DNA from: an uncultured Oscillospiraceae bacterium
GTDB taxonomy: Bacteria; Bacillota; Clostridia; Oscillospirales; Oscillospiraceae
Direction of reading: 5' to 3'
NCBI GenBank assembly: GCA_934546725.1
Contig: CAKTED010000109.1
Location: 1 to 5,957, forward strand
DNA: 5,957 bases
Part shown: positions 1 to 5,934 of the stretch, piece after piece
Layout of the letters: each line of letters starts with the position of its first letter
Numbering within the stretch: position 1 is the stretch's first letter
Translations under genes and position numbers: made by a program
The notes under the pieces: generated by a model
Seen by the model: the letters and a program-made list of their open reading frames with translations, nothing else
What the model was told of the DNA's origin: nothing
The model's database searches: none

Positions 1-5
1 CTGAC

Positions 6-81
6 CGGGGGATCCCCGCTGCGCGAGGATGACGGTGGGGGCGGTGACCCTCGCGCGTCCACGATACGCGCGTTGCCAACG
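6..81. repeat. Cluster of GC-rich inverted repeats at the window edge
   Basis: Several inverted repeats follow each other: GGGGATCCCC (8-17), GCGCGAGG (21-28) with CCTCGCGC (49-56), CGCGCGT (52-58) with ACGCGCG (66-72), and CGTTG with CAACG (71-81). Read on the minus strand, the segment before position 35 (GTCATCCTCGCGCAGCGG then GGATCC) resembles the end of the neighbouring 117-bp element and may be a related, diverged copy cut by the window edge. No coding signal was seen in 1-345 apart from short open frames through this repeat DNA. Confidence 0.5.
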
Positions 82-120
82 ATTACCGCCGCACCCCGCG
101 CCGCACCCATCACCACACAC

Positions 121-237
121 GTCATTCAGAGGGAGCGGAGCGACCGAAGAATCCCCCGGATGGTTCAACCATTGTAACGACGACGTACTTCCCTGCCCCT
201 CCATATGGGATTCCACGGCCTGCGGCCTCTGAATGAC
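121..237. repeat. 117-bp interspersed palindromic element with 12-bp terminal inverted repeats
   Basis: The element opens with GTCATTCAGAGG (121-132) and closes with CCTCTGAATGAC (226-237), exact reverse complements. Inside, GAATCCC (149-155) pairs with GGGATTC (207-213), and ATGG (160-163) with CCAT (201-204), so the whole can fold into one long imperfect hairpin. The wording GGGAGCGGAGCGACCGAAGAAT resembles the GAGCGAAGCGAAGAATC-type repeats I know from many gut and environmental bacterial genomes. It encodes no plausible protein. It is probably a MITE- or REP-like non-autonomous repeat; copies elsewhere in the genome cannot be seen from here. Confidence 0.65.
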
Positions 238-259
238 GGATGCTTCAGGCATCGCGCGT

Positions 260-280
260 CCCTGGAAAAACAGGGCTTTT
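260..280 (+). terminator. Weak plus-strand hairpin with T run
   Basis: CCCTG (260-264) and CAGGG (271-275) form a 5-bp stem around GAAAAA, followed on the plus strand by CTTTTCG. It could be a weak plus-strand terminator for a gene lying outside the window to the left, or a fold with no role. On the minus strand it lies just beyond the pnp terminator. Confidence 0.3.
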
Positions 281-292
281 CGACAAACTGAA

Positions 293-326
293 ATCGGCGG
301 CATGTGATTTTTCACATGCCGCCGAT
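293..326 (-). terminator. Strong hairpin terminator after pnp, possibly bidirectional
   Basis: Positions 293-307 and 312-326 form a perfect 15-bp stem with a 4-nt loop, beginning 20 nt after the pnp stop. On the minus strand the stem is followed by TTCAGTTTGTCG, a broken U tract. On the plus strand it is followed by ATATTTTTATTTTG, a better one. The element should therefore end the rpsO-pnp transcript and may also stop transcripts entering from the left. Confidence 0.8.
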
Positions 327-345
327 ATATTTTTATTTTGCTCAA

Positions 346-2496
346 TTACACTTCAAGACCCTGAGCCTGTCTCTCCTTAATGGCTTCCTTGCGGGAGAGA
401 TTTATTCTGCCGCGGTCGTCTATCTCGATGACCTTGACCCAGGTGAGGTCGCCGATCTTGAGAACATCGTCCACTCGCTCGGTGCGCTTGTATTCAAGAT
501 CCTTGATGTGGCACAGGCCGTCCTTGCCGGGAACTATCTCGATGAAGGCGCCCATCTGAGAGCCGTCCTTCTTGCTGGTGAGGTAGTTCACGCACTTGCC
601 CTGATATATCGCGCCGACCTCGGGGACGAAAACGATGTTCTCGATGGTGCGCTTCGCGGCCAGGCAGGCCTCCATATCCTCGCTGGAGATGAACACGCTG
701 CCGTCATCCTCAATGTCGACCTTTGCGCCGGTATCGGCAACTATCTTCTGAATGGTCTTTCCGCCGGAGCCGATGACCTCACGGATCTTGTCAACGTCTA
801 TCTTCATACTTATCATCTTGGGTGCGTAGGGAGAAAGCTCCTTGCGCGGCTCGGAGATGGCGGGCAGCATGATCTCGTCAAGAATCTGGATGCGCGCCTC
901 GCGGGTGATCTCGAAGGCGTTCTTAACGATCTCGTGCTTGAGACCGTCGTTCTTCAGATCCATCTGTATGGCGGTGATACCGGTCTTCGTACCGGCCACC
1001 TTGAAGTCCATCTCGCCGTGGAAGTCCTCAACGCCCTGGATATCGATGAAGGTCGTCCACTTGTCGCCGTCCTGAATAAGACCGCAGGAGATACCGGCAA
1101 CCGGTGCCTTGATCGGAACGCCGGCGTCCATGAGGGCGAGGGTACTGCCGCAGATGGAGCCCTGAGACGTGGAGCCATTGGAGGAAAGGACCTCGGAAAC
1201 GAGGCGGATGGCATAGGGGAACTCCTCAACGGGCGGGATGATGGGCTCGATGGCCTTTTCGACCAGCGCGCCGTGACCCTGCTCGCGGCGGGAGGTGCTG
1301 CGGCTTGCGCGCGCCTCGCCGGTGGAATAGGAGGGCATGTTATAGTGGTGCATGAAGCGCTTGCTCTCCTCTTCCCAGATGGTATCGAGCTTCTGGGCGG
1401 CGGAGATTGTATTGAGCGTTGCGATGGTGAGCACCTGCGTCTGTCCGCGGGTGAAGAGACCGGAACCGTGTACTCTCGGGATAAGGCCGACCTCGGCGGC
1501 GAGGGGGCGGATCTCGTTCATGGCTCTGCCGTCAACGCGCTTGCCCTCAAGCAGCCAGTGCTTTACGACCTTCTTCTGAATGCGGTAGATGATCTCGTCC
1601 ATATACTGCATCATGTCCGGGTGCTCTTCCTCGTACTTTGCCTGAACGGCGCTGATCCACTCGTTCACGCGGGCCTCGCGGACATTCTTGTCGTCGGTAT
1701 CCATGCAGTGCTCCATACCGGCCATTTCATTGGTGCAGAGCTTATCGAAGAGAACGTCGTCAAAAGCGGCGTGCTCATACTCGAACTTGGGCTTGCCGAT
1801 CTCGGCGACCATTCTGTTGATAAGCTCGATAACGGGCTTTATTTTCTCGTGCGCCTGGACGATGCCCTCGTACATAACGTCCTCGGGGATCTGGTCGGCG
1901 GCGGCCTCGATCATGACTATCTTCTCCATCGTCGTTGCGACGGTAACGGTCATTTTATTGGTCTCGCGCTCCGCCTTCGTGGGGTTGAAGAGGTACTTCT
2001 CGCCGTCCCAGCCCAGGACGATGCCGCCGATGGGGCCGTTGAAGGGAACGTCGGATATGGAGACCGCGGCGGACGCGCCGATCATGGCCGCTATCTCGGG
2101 AGAGCAGTCGCGGTCAACGGAGAGCACGTCGCAGGAGATGACAACGTCGTTGCGAAGGTCGGAGGGGAAGAGCGGACGCATGGGGCGGTCGATGAGGCGG
2201 GAAGCAAGAACCGCCTGCAGGCTCGGCTTGCCCTCGCGGCGCATGAAGCTGCCGGGGATGCGGCCCACGGCGTAGAGCTTCTCGTTGAAGTCCACGGCGA
2301 GGGGGAAGTAATCGATGCCATCCTTCGGTCTTGCGGAGGCGGTAACGGTGGCAAGAACGGTGGTCTCGCCGTATCTTACGAGGACGGAGGCGTTGGCCAG
2401 CTCGGCCAGCTTGCCCACCTCAAGGATGAGGGGACGGCCGCAATAGTCGATCTCGTAGTGCTTTTCGTTTGTGAATTCCTTTTTGCTGATAATCAT
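346..2496 (-). CDS. pnp: Polyribonucleotide nucleotidyltransferase (PNPase)
   Basis: A 716-residue 3'-5' phosphorolytic exoribonuclease that degrades RNA to nucleoside diphosphates and can add tails in reverse. It is normally a trimer working in the cytoplasm, often with a degradosome. Domains run in order: RNase PH 1 (about 10-145, with the [11 protein letters not shown] loop 82-92 and [12 protein letters not shown] 100-111), the helical linker (about 150-310), RNase PH 2 (about 320-545), KH (about 556-622, GSGGK 576-580) and S1 (about 625-702). Active-site features are intact: SSNGSTS (438-444) for phosphate, and D491, D497 and K499 matching E. coli D486, D492 and K494. Length is typical (about 700). 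The start is ATG 2496, set by AGGAG 10 nt upstream. The gene follows rpsO by 187 nt through a structured leader and ends 20 nt before a strong hairpin. Nothing is truncated or missing. Confidence 0.98.
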   Translation of the reverse strand: MIISKKEFTNEKHYEIDYCGRPLILEVGKLAELANASVLVRYGETTVLATVTASARPKDGIDYFPLAVDFNEKLYAVGRIPGSFMRREGKPSLQAVLASRLIDRPMRPLFPSDLRNDVVISCDVLSVDRDCSPEIAAMIGASAAVSISDVPFNGPIGGIVLGWDGEKYLFNPTKAERETNKMTVTVATTMEKIVMIEAAADQIPEDVMYEGIVQAHEKIKPVIELINRMVAEIGKPKFEYEHAAFDDVLFDKLCTNEMAGMEHCMDTDDKNVREARVNEWISAVQAKYEEEHPDMMQYMDEIIYRIQKKVVKHWLLEGKRVDGRAMNEIRPLAAEVGLIPRVHGSGLFTRGQTQVLTIATLNTISAAQKLDTIWEEESKRFMHHYNMPSYSTGEARASRSTSRREQGHGALVEKAIEPIIPPVEEFPYAIRLVSEVLSSNGSTSQGSICGSTLALMDAGVPIKAPVAGISCGLIQDGDKWTTFIDIQGVEDFHGEMDFKVAGTKTGITAIQMDLKNDGLKHEIVKNAFEITREARIQILDEIMLPAISEPRKELSPYAPKMISMKIDVDKIREVIGSGGKTIQKIVADTGAKVDIEDDGSVFISSEDMEACLAAKRTIENIVFVPEVGAIYQGKCVNYLTSKKDGSQMGAFIEIVPGKDGLCHIKDLEYKRTERVDDVLKIGDLTWVKVIEIDDRGRINLSRKEAIKERQAQGLEV

Positions 2497-2504
2497 TAAG
2501 CATT

Positions 2505-2512
2505 CTCTCCTT
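2505..2512 (-). promoter_or_regulatory. Ribosome binding site of pnp
   Basis: The minus strand reads AAGGAGAG, followed by AATGCTTA and then ATG 2496; AGGAG lies 10 nt before this ATG. The site decides the start: the in-frame GTG at 2526 lies upstream of it and would encode lysine- and arginine-rich residues absent from PNPases. GGAGAG of the site is identical to the distal arm of the leader hairpin, so the intervening CTCTCC can pair with either. Confidence 0.85.
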
Positions 2513-2525
2513 TTCTTCTGATCCA

Positions 2526-2628
2526 CGGAGAGTGAGCCGGGCCGATCTTTAGCACTTGAAACGCAGCTGCGCCGCGCGGCAGCCGTCTTTCAACTGCTAA
2601 AAGAATCAGTCTGGTCGGGTACTCTCCG
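2526..2628 (-). promoter_or_regulatory. Long stem-loop leader of pnp (candidate RNase III/PNPase autoregulatory element)
   Basis: The ends CGGAGAGT (2526-2533) and ACTCTCCG (2621-2628) are perfect reverse complements. Inside them, TTTAGCACTTGAAA (2548-2561) and TTTCAACTGCTAAA (2588-2601) pair at 13 of 14 positions, with a GC-rich top that can form GCTGC/GCAGC (2566-2570 with 2579-2583). The whole makes an imperfect hairpin of about 103 nt ending 15 nt before the pnp ribosome binding site. In E. coli a long pnp leader hairpin is cut by RNase III and PNPase then represses its own mRNA. This element has the right position and shape for a similar role, which is inference. Confidence 0.6.
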
Positions 2629-2644
2629 TATTTTTTTACAGCAC

Positions 2645-2674
2645 AGGGCTGTCCCGGTCTGTCGGGACAGCCCT
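2645..2674 (-). other. Perfect 12-bp hairpin after rpsO, lacking a U tract
   Basis: AGGGCTGTCCCG (2645-2656) and CGGGACAGCCCT (2663-2674) pair perfectly around a 6-nt loop, starting 10 bases after the rpsO stop. On the minus strand the hairpin is followed by GTGCTGTAAAAAAATACGG, so it has no U run and is not a standard intrinsic terminator. It could act as an RNA 3'-end stabiliser, an attenuating or factor-dependent stop, or an endonuclease site separating rpsO from pnp. The structure is certain, the role inferred. Confidence 0.75.
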
Positions 2675-2683
2675 GATGCGAGC

Positions 2684-2950
2684 TTACTTACGAATGCCGA
2701 GCTTGGCGATGCAGGCTCTGTAACGCTCGATGTCCTTCTTTGCGAGGTAGTCGAGGAGGTTGCGGCGCTTACCGACCATCTTGAGAAGTCCGCGTCTGGA
2801 GTGGTTATCCTTCTTGTGTACCTTCAGGTGCTCGGTGAGCTGAGCGATGCGCTCGGTGAGGATGGCGATCTGTACCTCGGGGGAACCGGTATCGGTCTCG
2901 TGAACTCTGTTCTGCTCGATAATGGCAGTCTTCTGCTCTTTCAGCATCAT
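2684..2950 (-). CDS. rpsO: 30S ribosomal protein S15
   Basis: An 88-residue protein of normal S15 length. The conserved features are present: [19 protein letters not shown] (17-35), the [11 protein letters not shown] stretch (46-56) with the 16S rRNA-contacting His-Ser-Arg residues, and [13 protein letters not shown] (61-73). S15 is a primary binder of the 16S rRNA central domain and nucleates assembly of the 30S platform; it is also a known repressor of its own translation. The gene has two adjacent ATG codons. The first (2950) is chosen because the purine-rich ribosome binding site GGAAAGGG (2961-2968) lies 10 nt away and the length fits. The gene has its own promoter and precedes pnp by 187 nt, the order conserved in many bacteria. 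Identity is certain; only the choice between the two ATGs is open. Confidence 0.98.
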   Translation of the reverse strand: MMLKEQKTAIIEQNRVHETDTGSPEVQIAILTERIAQLTEHLKVHKKDNHSRRGLLKMVGKRRNLLDYLAKKDIERYRACIAKLGIRK

Positions 2951-3058
2951 GGTGAAAAAACCCTTTCCTGTTTTGTATTTACTCCCAGAAGCTTAGTGCC
3001 GGGATGAAAGGGAAACCGCATATGCGGTCTGCCCCCGGGACCAGGCCAAAGGGATAGC
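2951..3058 (-). promoter_or_regulatory. Structured rpsO leader, possible S15 autoregulatory region
   Basis: The leader of about 108 nt contains a 14-nt perfect palindrome ACCGCATATGCGGT (3015-3028) that can form a 5-bp hairpin. Right after it in the transcript comes CCCTTTC (complement of 3006-3012), which is complementary over 7 nt to GAAAGGG in the rpsO ribosome binding site (2961-2967). A second CCCTTT occurs at 3048-3053 near the transcript start. Leaders of rpsO are known to bind S15 and repress translation in several bacteria with unrelated folds. The sequestering pairing seen here is compatible with that, but S15 binding is inferred. Confidence 0.45.
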
Positions 3059-3064
3059 TATGGA

Positions 3065-3093
3065 ACTATACCACATTTTTGTCCAAAAGTAAA
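3065..3093 (-). promoter_or_regulatory. Sigma-A type promoter of rpsO(-pnp)
   Basis: On the minus strand TTTACT (3088-3093) is a 4/6 match to the -35 box. A 17-nt spacer follows and then TATAGT (3065-3070), a 5/6 match to the -10 box. The spacer ends in TGG, giving an extended -10 (TGnTATAGT). Transcription would begin near 3058, leaving a leader of about 108 nt before rpsO. The site lies between the HD gene and rpsO in an AT-richer pocket of an otherwise GC-rich window. Confidence 0.8.
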
Positions 3094-3140
3094 GAGACGG
3101 CGCGGCTTTTTTTGAAATTTCTCCGTCCGTGCCGCCGCGT

Positions 3141-3650
3141 TCACGCGTTTTCAAAGCTTTCGAGCGGACAGCCGAGGATGCCTTCGACATATTCCGCCAG
3201 CTTCAGCGACTGCTCCCGGCGGGCATACGCGGCCTTCGTGGCCTCCTCGTCGCCGGAAAATTTTTCAAAGCTGCGCGCATAGCGTTCGCTTACGCTCACG
3301 CGCTGCGTTCCGCGCGTTATCTTGTCGGCAAGATAGACGACCTCCTTTTCGGCTATCCTGTCCGTATCGATATATTCCCCCATATGCGCGCCGACTATCA
3401 GCGCCTCCGGGCGCAGCCCCTCCTCAAGCAGAAAAAGCATGCCCTTCTGCGAATGCCAGCGCTCAGTGCGGCGGATATCGTGCAGCAGGCCGCCCCGGCG
3501 GCAGAGCTCCGCGTCAAGCGAAAGGCCCTTTTCGTTCAGCTTGCGGGCAAGCGCATATGATACCTCCGCGACCGCGCGGCAGTGGGCTATCACCCGCTCC
3601 GGCTGTCCGCAGTCCTCCAGAAGCTGCTCGCATTTTTCGTCACGCGTCAT
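3141..3650 (-). CDS. Stand-alone HD-domain protein (putative metal-dependent phosphohydrolase)
   Basis: A 169-residue HD-superfamily protein. The expected metal ligands appear in order: H23 (IAHCRAVAEV), H57-D58 (GGLLHDI), H66, H89 (VGAHMG) and D109 (YLADK). Family members are usually phosphohydrolases acting on nucleotides or phosphate esters with a divalent metal. The second half (VVYLADKITRGTQRVSVSERYARSFEKF, 104-131) reminds me of the HD domain fused behind MobA-like NTP transferases in DVU_1551-type proteins, more than of YqeK, which belongs elsewhere in the HD family. The ATG shares an ATGA with the TGA of the DUF364 gene, and a near-perfect ribosome binding site (AGGAGGTGATC) lies 7 nt upstream inside that gene. 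It is the last gene of the operon; no convincing terminator was seen before the rpsO promoter at 3065-3093. The substrate is unknown. Confidence 0.82.
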   Translation of the reverse strand: MTRDEKCEQLLEDCGQPERVIAHCRAVAEVSYALARKLNEKGLSLDAELCRRGGLLHDIRRTERWHSQKGMLFLLEEGLRPEALIVGAHMGEYIDTDRIAEKEVVYLADKITRGTQRVSVSERYARSFEKFSGDEEATKAAYARREQSLKLAEYVEGILGCPLESFENA

Positions 3651-4414
3651 CCGATCACCTCCTCGCGGCTCATGCGGACCCTTTTTCCGGCGGGCGTGGG
3701 CGATATTTCATAGCCGCAGGCCGCAAGACGGCGGCAGACGTCCGGCTCCGTTACGACGAAGCCCGCAAGGCAGTCTATCCCGAACTCGAAGAGCACCGGC
3801 GCAAGCGGCACAGTAGGCCCGAGAAGTATCGTCTCCGCCCCGGCGCTCAGCTCGAGAAGCCTCGGCATCGTCTTGTTCACGAAGGCCGAGCCGGTGATGA
3901 ATACGAAGTCCTGCTCCGGCAGAATATACTCGCAGGCCGTATCCGGATATTCCCCGGCGGACGGCGCGCGCTCCAGCACGCTCAGCTCGCACACTGGGCG
4001 ATAAACGCGAAAGGCCTTTTCAAAGCTGCCTATCGTGGCGACCCTTTTGCCCCGCGCCCGCTCAAGATATATTGAAAACGCGTCCTGCACGCCGCGCTCC
4101 GCGTCTGGAAAAACAACTCCCGCCGCCAGTGCGCGCGCCCTTTCGTTGTACCATGCGTTTATGGCGGACATGCCGATGGCCGCCTCGGGAAAATTCCATG
4201 ATTTTGAAAGCGCCGCCAGATCGCGCAGCTCCATTCCGTCGTAATCCGCGCCGTGCAGAGGCGCGCGGGCAGCGCAGTCAAACGTCATGGCAAGACCGAG
4301 CGAACCGTCGTCCAGCTCGCTCATCGTCCATATTTTGCCGTTTATATAGGTTTTTACGCGCATATTTTCCGGCAGGCAGTCTATCAGCGCGTCGTATATT
4401 TCAAATGGCTTCAT
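3647..4414 (-). CDS. DUF4213/DUF364 protein (putative heavy-metal chelation domain)
   Basis: A 255-residue soluble protein with no signal peptide or membrane segment. Residues about 4-88 look like the DUF4213 N-terminal domain (the GKIWTM stretch, then AAIGMSAINAWYN at 78-90). Residues about 105-235 look like DUF364: GKRVATIGSF (122-131), the DFVFITGSAFVNKTMPRLLEL stretch (169-189) and ETILLGPTVPLAPVLFEFGID (194-214), followed by the CLAGFVVTEPD strand. Pfam names DUF364 a putative heavy-metal chelation domain; members often sit near metal transport or metallocofactor genes, but no reaction is established. The start is ATG 4414 with AAGGGG at 4422-4427, 7 nt upstream. The gene begins 12 nt after the radical SAM stop and its TGA overlaps the ATG of the HD gene, so the three genes are probably co-translated. 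Family assignment is by recognisable motifs and is good; the function is inferred only from context. Confidence 0.85.
   Translation of the reverse strand: MKPFEIYDALIDCLPENMRVKTYINGKIWTMSELDDGSLGLAMTFDCAARAPLHGADYDGMELRDLAALSKSWNFPEAAIGMSAINAWYNERARALAAGVVFPDAERGVQDAFSIYLERARGKRVATIGSFEKAFRVYRPVCELSVLERAPSAGEYPDTACEYILPEQDFVFITGSAFVNKTMPRLLELSAGAETILLGPTVPLAPVLFEFGIDCLAGFVVTEPDVCRRLAACGYEISPTPAGKRVRMSREEVIG
3658..3663 (-). promoter_or_regulatory. Strong ribosome binding site of the HD gene, inside the DUF364 gene
   Basis: The minus strand reads AGGAGGTGATCGGATG. AGGAGGTGATC is complementary to the 3' end of 16S rRNA over 11 bases, and the spacer from AGGAGG to ATG 3650 is 7 nt. It fixes the start of the HD gene and suggests that this third gene is translated efficiently by itself rather than only by re-initiation across the ATGA overlap. 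Confidence 0.85.
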
Positions 4415-4426
4415 TCGGCATCCCCT

Positions 4427-5746
4427 TCATCGCTCCGTGCCCGTAAGATAGTTTGCGCAGAACGGGATTATCCGCCCATCGCGGTAAACATGCAGGCTGC
4501 ATCGGCGCAGGCGCTCGATATCAAGGTTCCAGGCGTCCTGAAATGCCATGCCCGTTATCGTAAAGCCGTGCGACTTCACCCGCGCGAGGAAGCCGTCAAA
4601 ATCGTCCGGCGCTCCGGTATAGCTCTCAGCAGCAAGGTCGCGCTTCCAGCGGCGGGCGACGAAGCGGCGGTTTTTGAGCGCCTCGGCGTCCGGCTCCCGG
4701 CTTTTTGAGCAGCAGCAGTCTCCGCCGCTCTGCTTTTTCGGCGCTATGGCGGTTATGCCGTCAGGCATGACCACAAAGTCGCCGTGGAAGCCGCAGCGCG
4801 GATGATCGCAGGCCGAGGGAGCGATATCGCTGATTTTTATAAGTCCGTCCGTCTGCTCTTCGAGCTTCCGCAGTATCTCTGGCAGGGTTATCCTGTCCTC
4901 GTCCTTCGGCGGCTCGGGATAGCGGCCAAAATAGCTCACGGGCTGGAAATGCACGCCGCGCACGACGGGCGAATGCTCAATGGCAAGCCGTATTATGCCG
5001 CCAAGCTCACCATCGTTCACTCCGGGAACCACCGTCGGCACAAGCGTTACGCCAAGCCCGGCCTCACCGCAGACGCGGATGGCCTCAAGCTTCCGCTCCA
5101 GCAGCGGCCGGCCGCGCAGCTTTATGTACGGCGCGTCGCTCACGCCGTCAAACTGCATGAATACTAAGTCCAGCCCCGCCTCGGGAAGGCGGCGGGTAAA
5201 CGCCTTATCCTCGGCAAGGCGCAGTCCGGTGGAGTTGAGCTGAACCGAGCTTGCCCCGGCGCGCTTCGCCGCGGCGACTATCTCGGGAAGATCGTCGCGC
5301 ACAGTCGGCTCTCCGCCTGAAAGCTGGATGAAGCGGCGGTTTTCGGCCGTCATGCGGCAGAAGTCCTCATAAAGCTCGTCCGGCGTTTTTTCGCGCCCGG
5401 GCGCGGCTCCTCCGCTTTCGGCAAAGCAGACGGGACAGCGCAGGTTGCAGCGCGAGGTTATCTCAATAAGCACGCAGCAGGTGCTTTGCAGATGTCCGGA
5501 GCACAGGCCGCAGGCGTTTGGGCAATCCGGCGCAGCATCCCAGTCCTCTTTGGGCGGAACGTAATGCCCCCAGCTCTTAAGCTCCGGCGCGCCGCGCCAT
5601 ACGACGGTTTTGAAGCTTCCGTGCTCGGGGCAGCTTTTTTTCATATACCATGCATCGCCCTCAGGCACGAGCCGCGCTGGTATGCGCTTAAGGCACACGG
5701 GGCAGACCGACGCCGTTCTGTGCGCCCTTACTGGAGAGACCCTCAT
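4427..5746 (-). CDS. trsS: Radical SAM protein, TrsS type (MJ0619/Tes-like superfamily)
   Basis: A 439-residue radical SAM enzyme. The CxxxCxxC motif (C100, C104, C107; RCNLRCPVCF) should bind the SAM-cleaving 4Fe-4S cluster, and SGGEP (143-147) is the usual SAM-binding strand. An N-terminal zinc-ribbon or rubredoxin-like part (CPVC 15-18, CPEHG 39-43) and a second cysteine set (C75, C79, C82, C90, C91) resemble the MJ0619/Tes enzymes, which carry extra metal sites. The stretch VRGVHFQPVSYFGRYP (262-277) and the C-terminal tail with C416 and C430 match what I recall of the TrsS family. C344-C346 form a CCC cluster. The start is ATG 5746, with AAGGAG at 5757-5762 and a 10-nt spacer; the longer open frame to 5875 lies in repeat DNA. 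It is the first gene of a three-gene operon, 12 nt ahead of the DUF364 gene. The reaction and substrate are unknown. The superfamily is confident, the TrsS name less so. Confidence 0.85.
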   Translation of the reverse strand: MRVSPVRAHRTASVCPVCLKRIPARLVPEGDAWYMKKSCPEHGSFKTVVWRGAPELKSWGHYVPPKEDWDAAPDCPNACGLCSGHLQSTCCVLIEITSRCNLRCPVCFAESGGAAPGREKTPDELYEDFCRMTAENRRFIQLSGGEPTVRDDLPEIVAAAKRAGASSVQLNSTGLRLAEDKAFTRRLPEAGLDLVFMQFDGVSDAPYIKLRGRPLLERKLEAIRVCGEAGLGVTLVPTVVPGVNDGELGGIIRLAIEHSPVVRGVHFQPVSYFGRYPEPPKDEDRITLPEILRKLEEQTDGLIKISDIAPSACDHPRCGFHGDFVVMPDGITAIAPKKQSGGDCCCSKSREPDAEALKNRRFVARRWKRDLAAESYTGAPDDFDGFLARVKSHGFTITGMAFQDAWNLDIERLRRCSLHVYRDGRIIPFCANYLTGTER

Positions 5747-5781
5747 GATTTTTCGTCTCCTTGCATTTTCATATTTGCTTT

Positions 5782-5934
5782 GAGCGTGTCGATAAGGTCG
5801 ACACGCTCTCGCAGAAATGCAGGCATTTCTGCGAAGAGATGCAGCCTGCTGCGCGCACTCGCTTTGCTCGCACACTGGCAGGCTGAGAAGTGTTTTTTCC
5901 GAGGTACAGAAGGTGAATTGCCCCGCAGGGGCAA
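5782..5934. repeat. Array of four consecutive perfect inverted repeats upstream of the radical SAM gene
   Basis: Four hairpins lie head to tail. GAGCGTGTCGA (5782-5792) pairs with 5798-5808, 11 bp. GCAGAAATGC (5811-5820) pairs with 5823-5832, 10 bp. CAGCCTGC (5842-5849) pairs with 5878-5885, 8 bp around a 28-nt insert. TTGCCCC (5918-5924) pairs with 5928-5934, 7 bp. None has a U tract on the minus strand. The DNA is open in two minus-strand frames, one continuing into the radical SAM frame and one ending in ATGA at its start, but the hairpin-dense composition argues for a mosaic repeat rather than genes. No promoter for the operon was recognised here, so it may be transcribed from beyond the right edge. 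Confidence 0.65.

Noticed and set aside
1..120. CRISPR-like array
   Set aside because: The repeats are nested inverted repeats of different sequence without regular spacing; the only direct repeat is GCCGCACCC twice (88-96 and 100-108).
29..232. Plus-strand 67-codon frame at the left edge
   Set aside because: It runs through the inverted repeats and the 117-bp element, has no ribosome binding site and a Pro/His/Arg-rich composition, and shows no recognisable protein.
304..2499. A 731-codon open frame on the plus strand covering all of pnp
   Set aside because: It is in exact antisense codon register with pnp. It stays open because pnp avoids TTA, CTA and TCA codons, as expected in a GC-rich, codon-biased gene. 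Its start lies in the pnp terminator hairpin and its translation is a repetitive Leu/Asp/Gly/Ala/Val mixture with no domain.
2497..2526. GTG start of pnp at 2526
   Set aside because: It lies upstream of the AAGGAGAG site and inside the end of the leader stem; the ATG at 2496 fits both the ribosome binding site and the PNPase N terminus.
3095..3140. Terminator between the HD gene and rpsO
   Set aside because: Only 5-bp pairings with large loops (for example GACGG/CCGTC) are available and the T-rich part overlaps the rpsO promoter, so read-through from the upstream operon is possible.
5747..5875. N-terminal extension of the radical SAM protein to 5875
   Set aside because: The 43 extra residues are encoded by repeat DNA and are unlike the family N terminus, while ATG 5746 has a good ribosome binding site 10 nt upstream and begins just before the CPVC motif.
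5743..5934. Minus-strand 63-codon frame whose stop overlaps the radical SAM start as ATGA
   Set aside because: The overlap looks operon-like and the frame is open to the right edge. However, nearly all of it is the hairpin mosaic, it would start with TTG, and the product is low-complexity and unfamiliar. A partial gene cannot be fully excluded.
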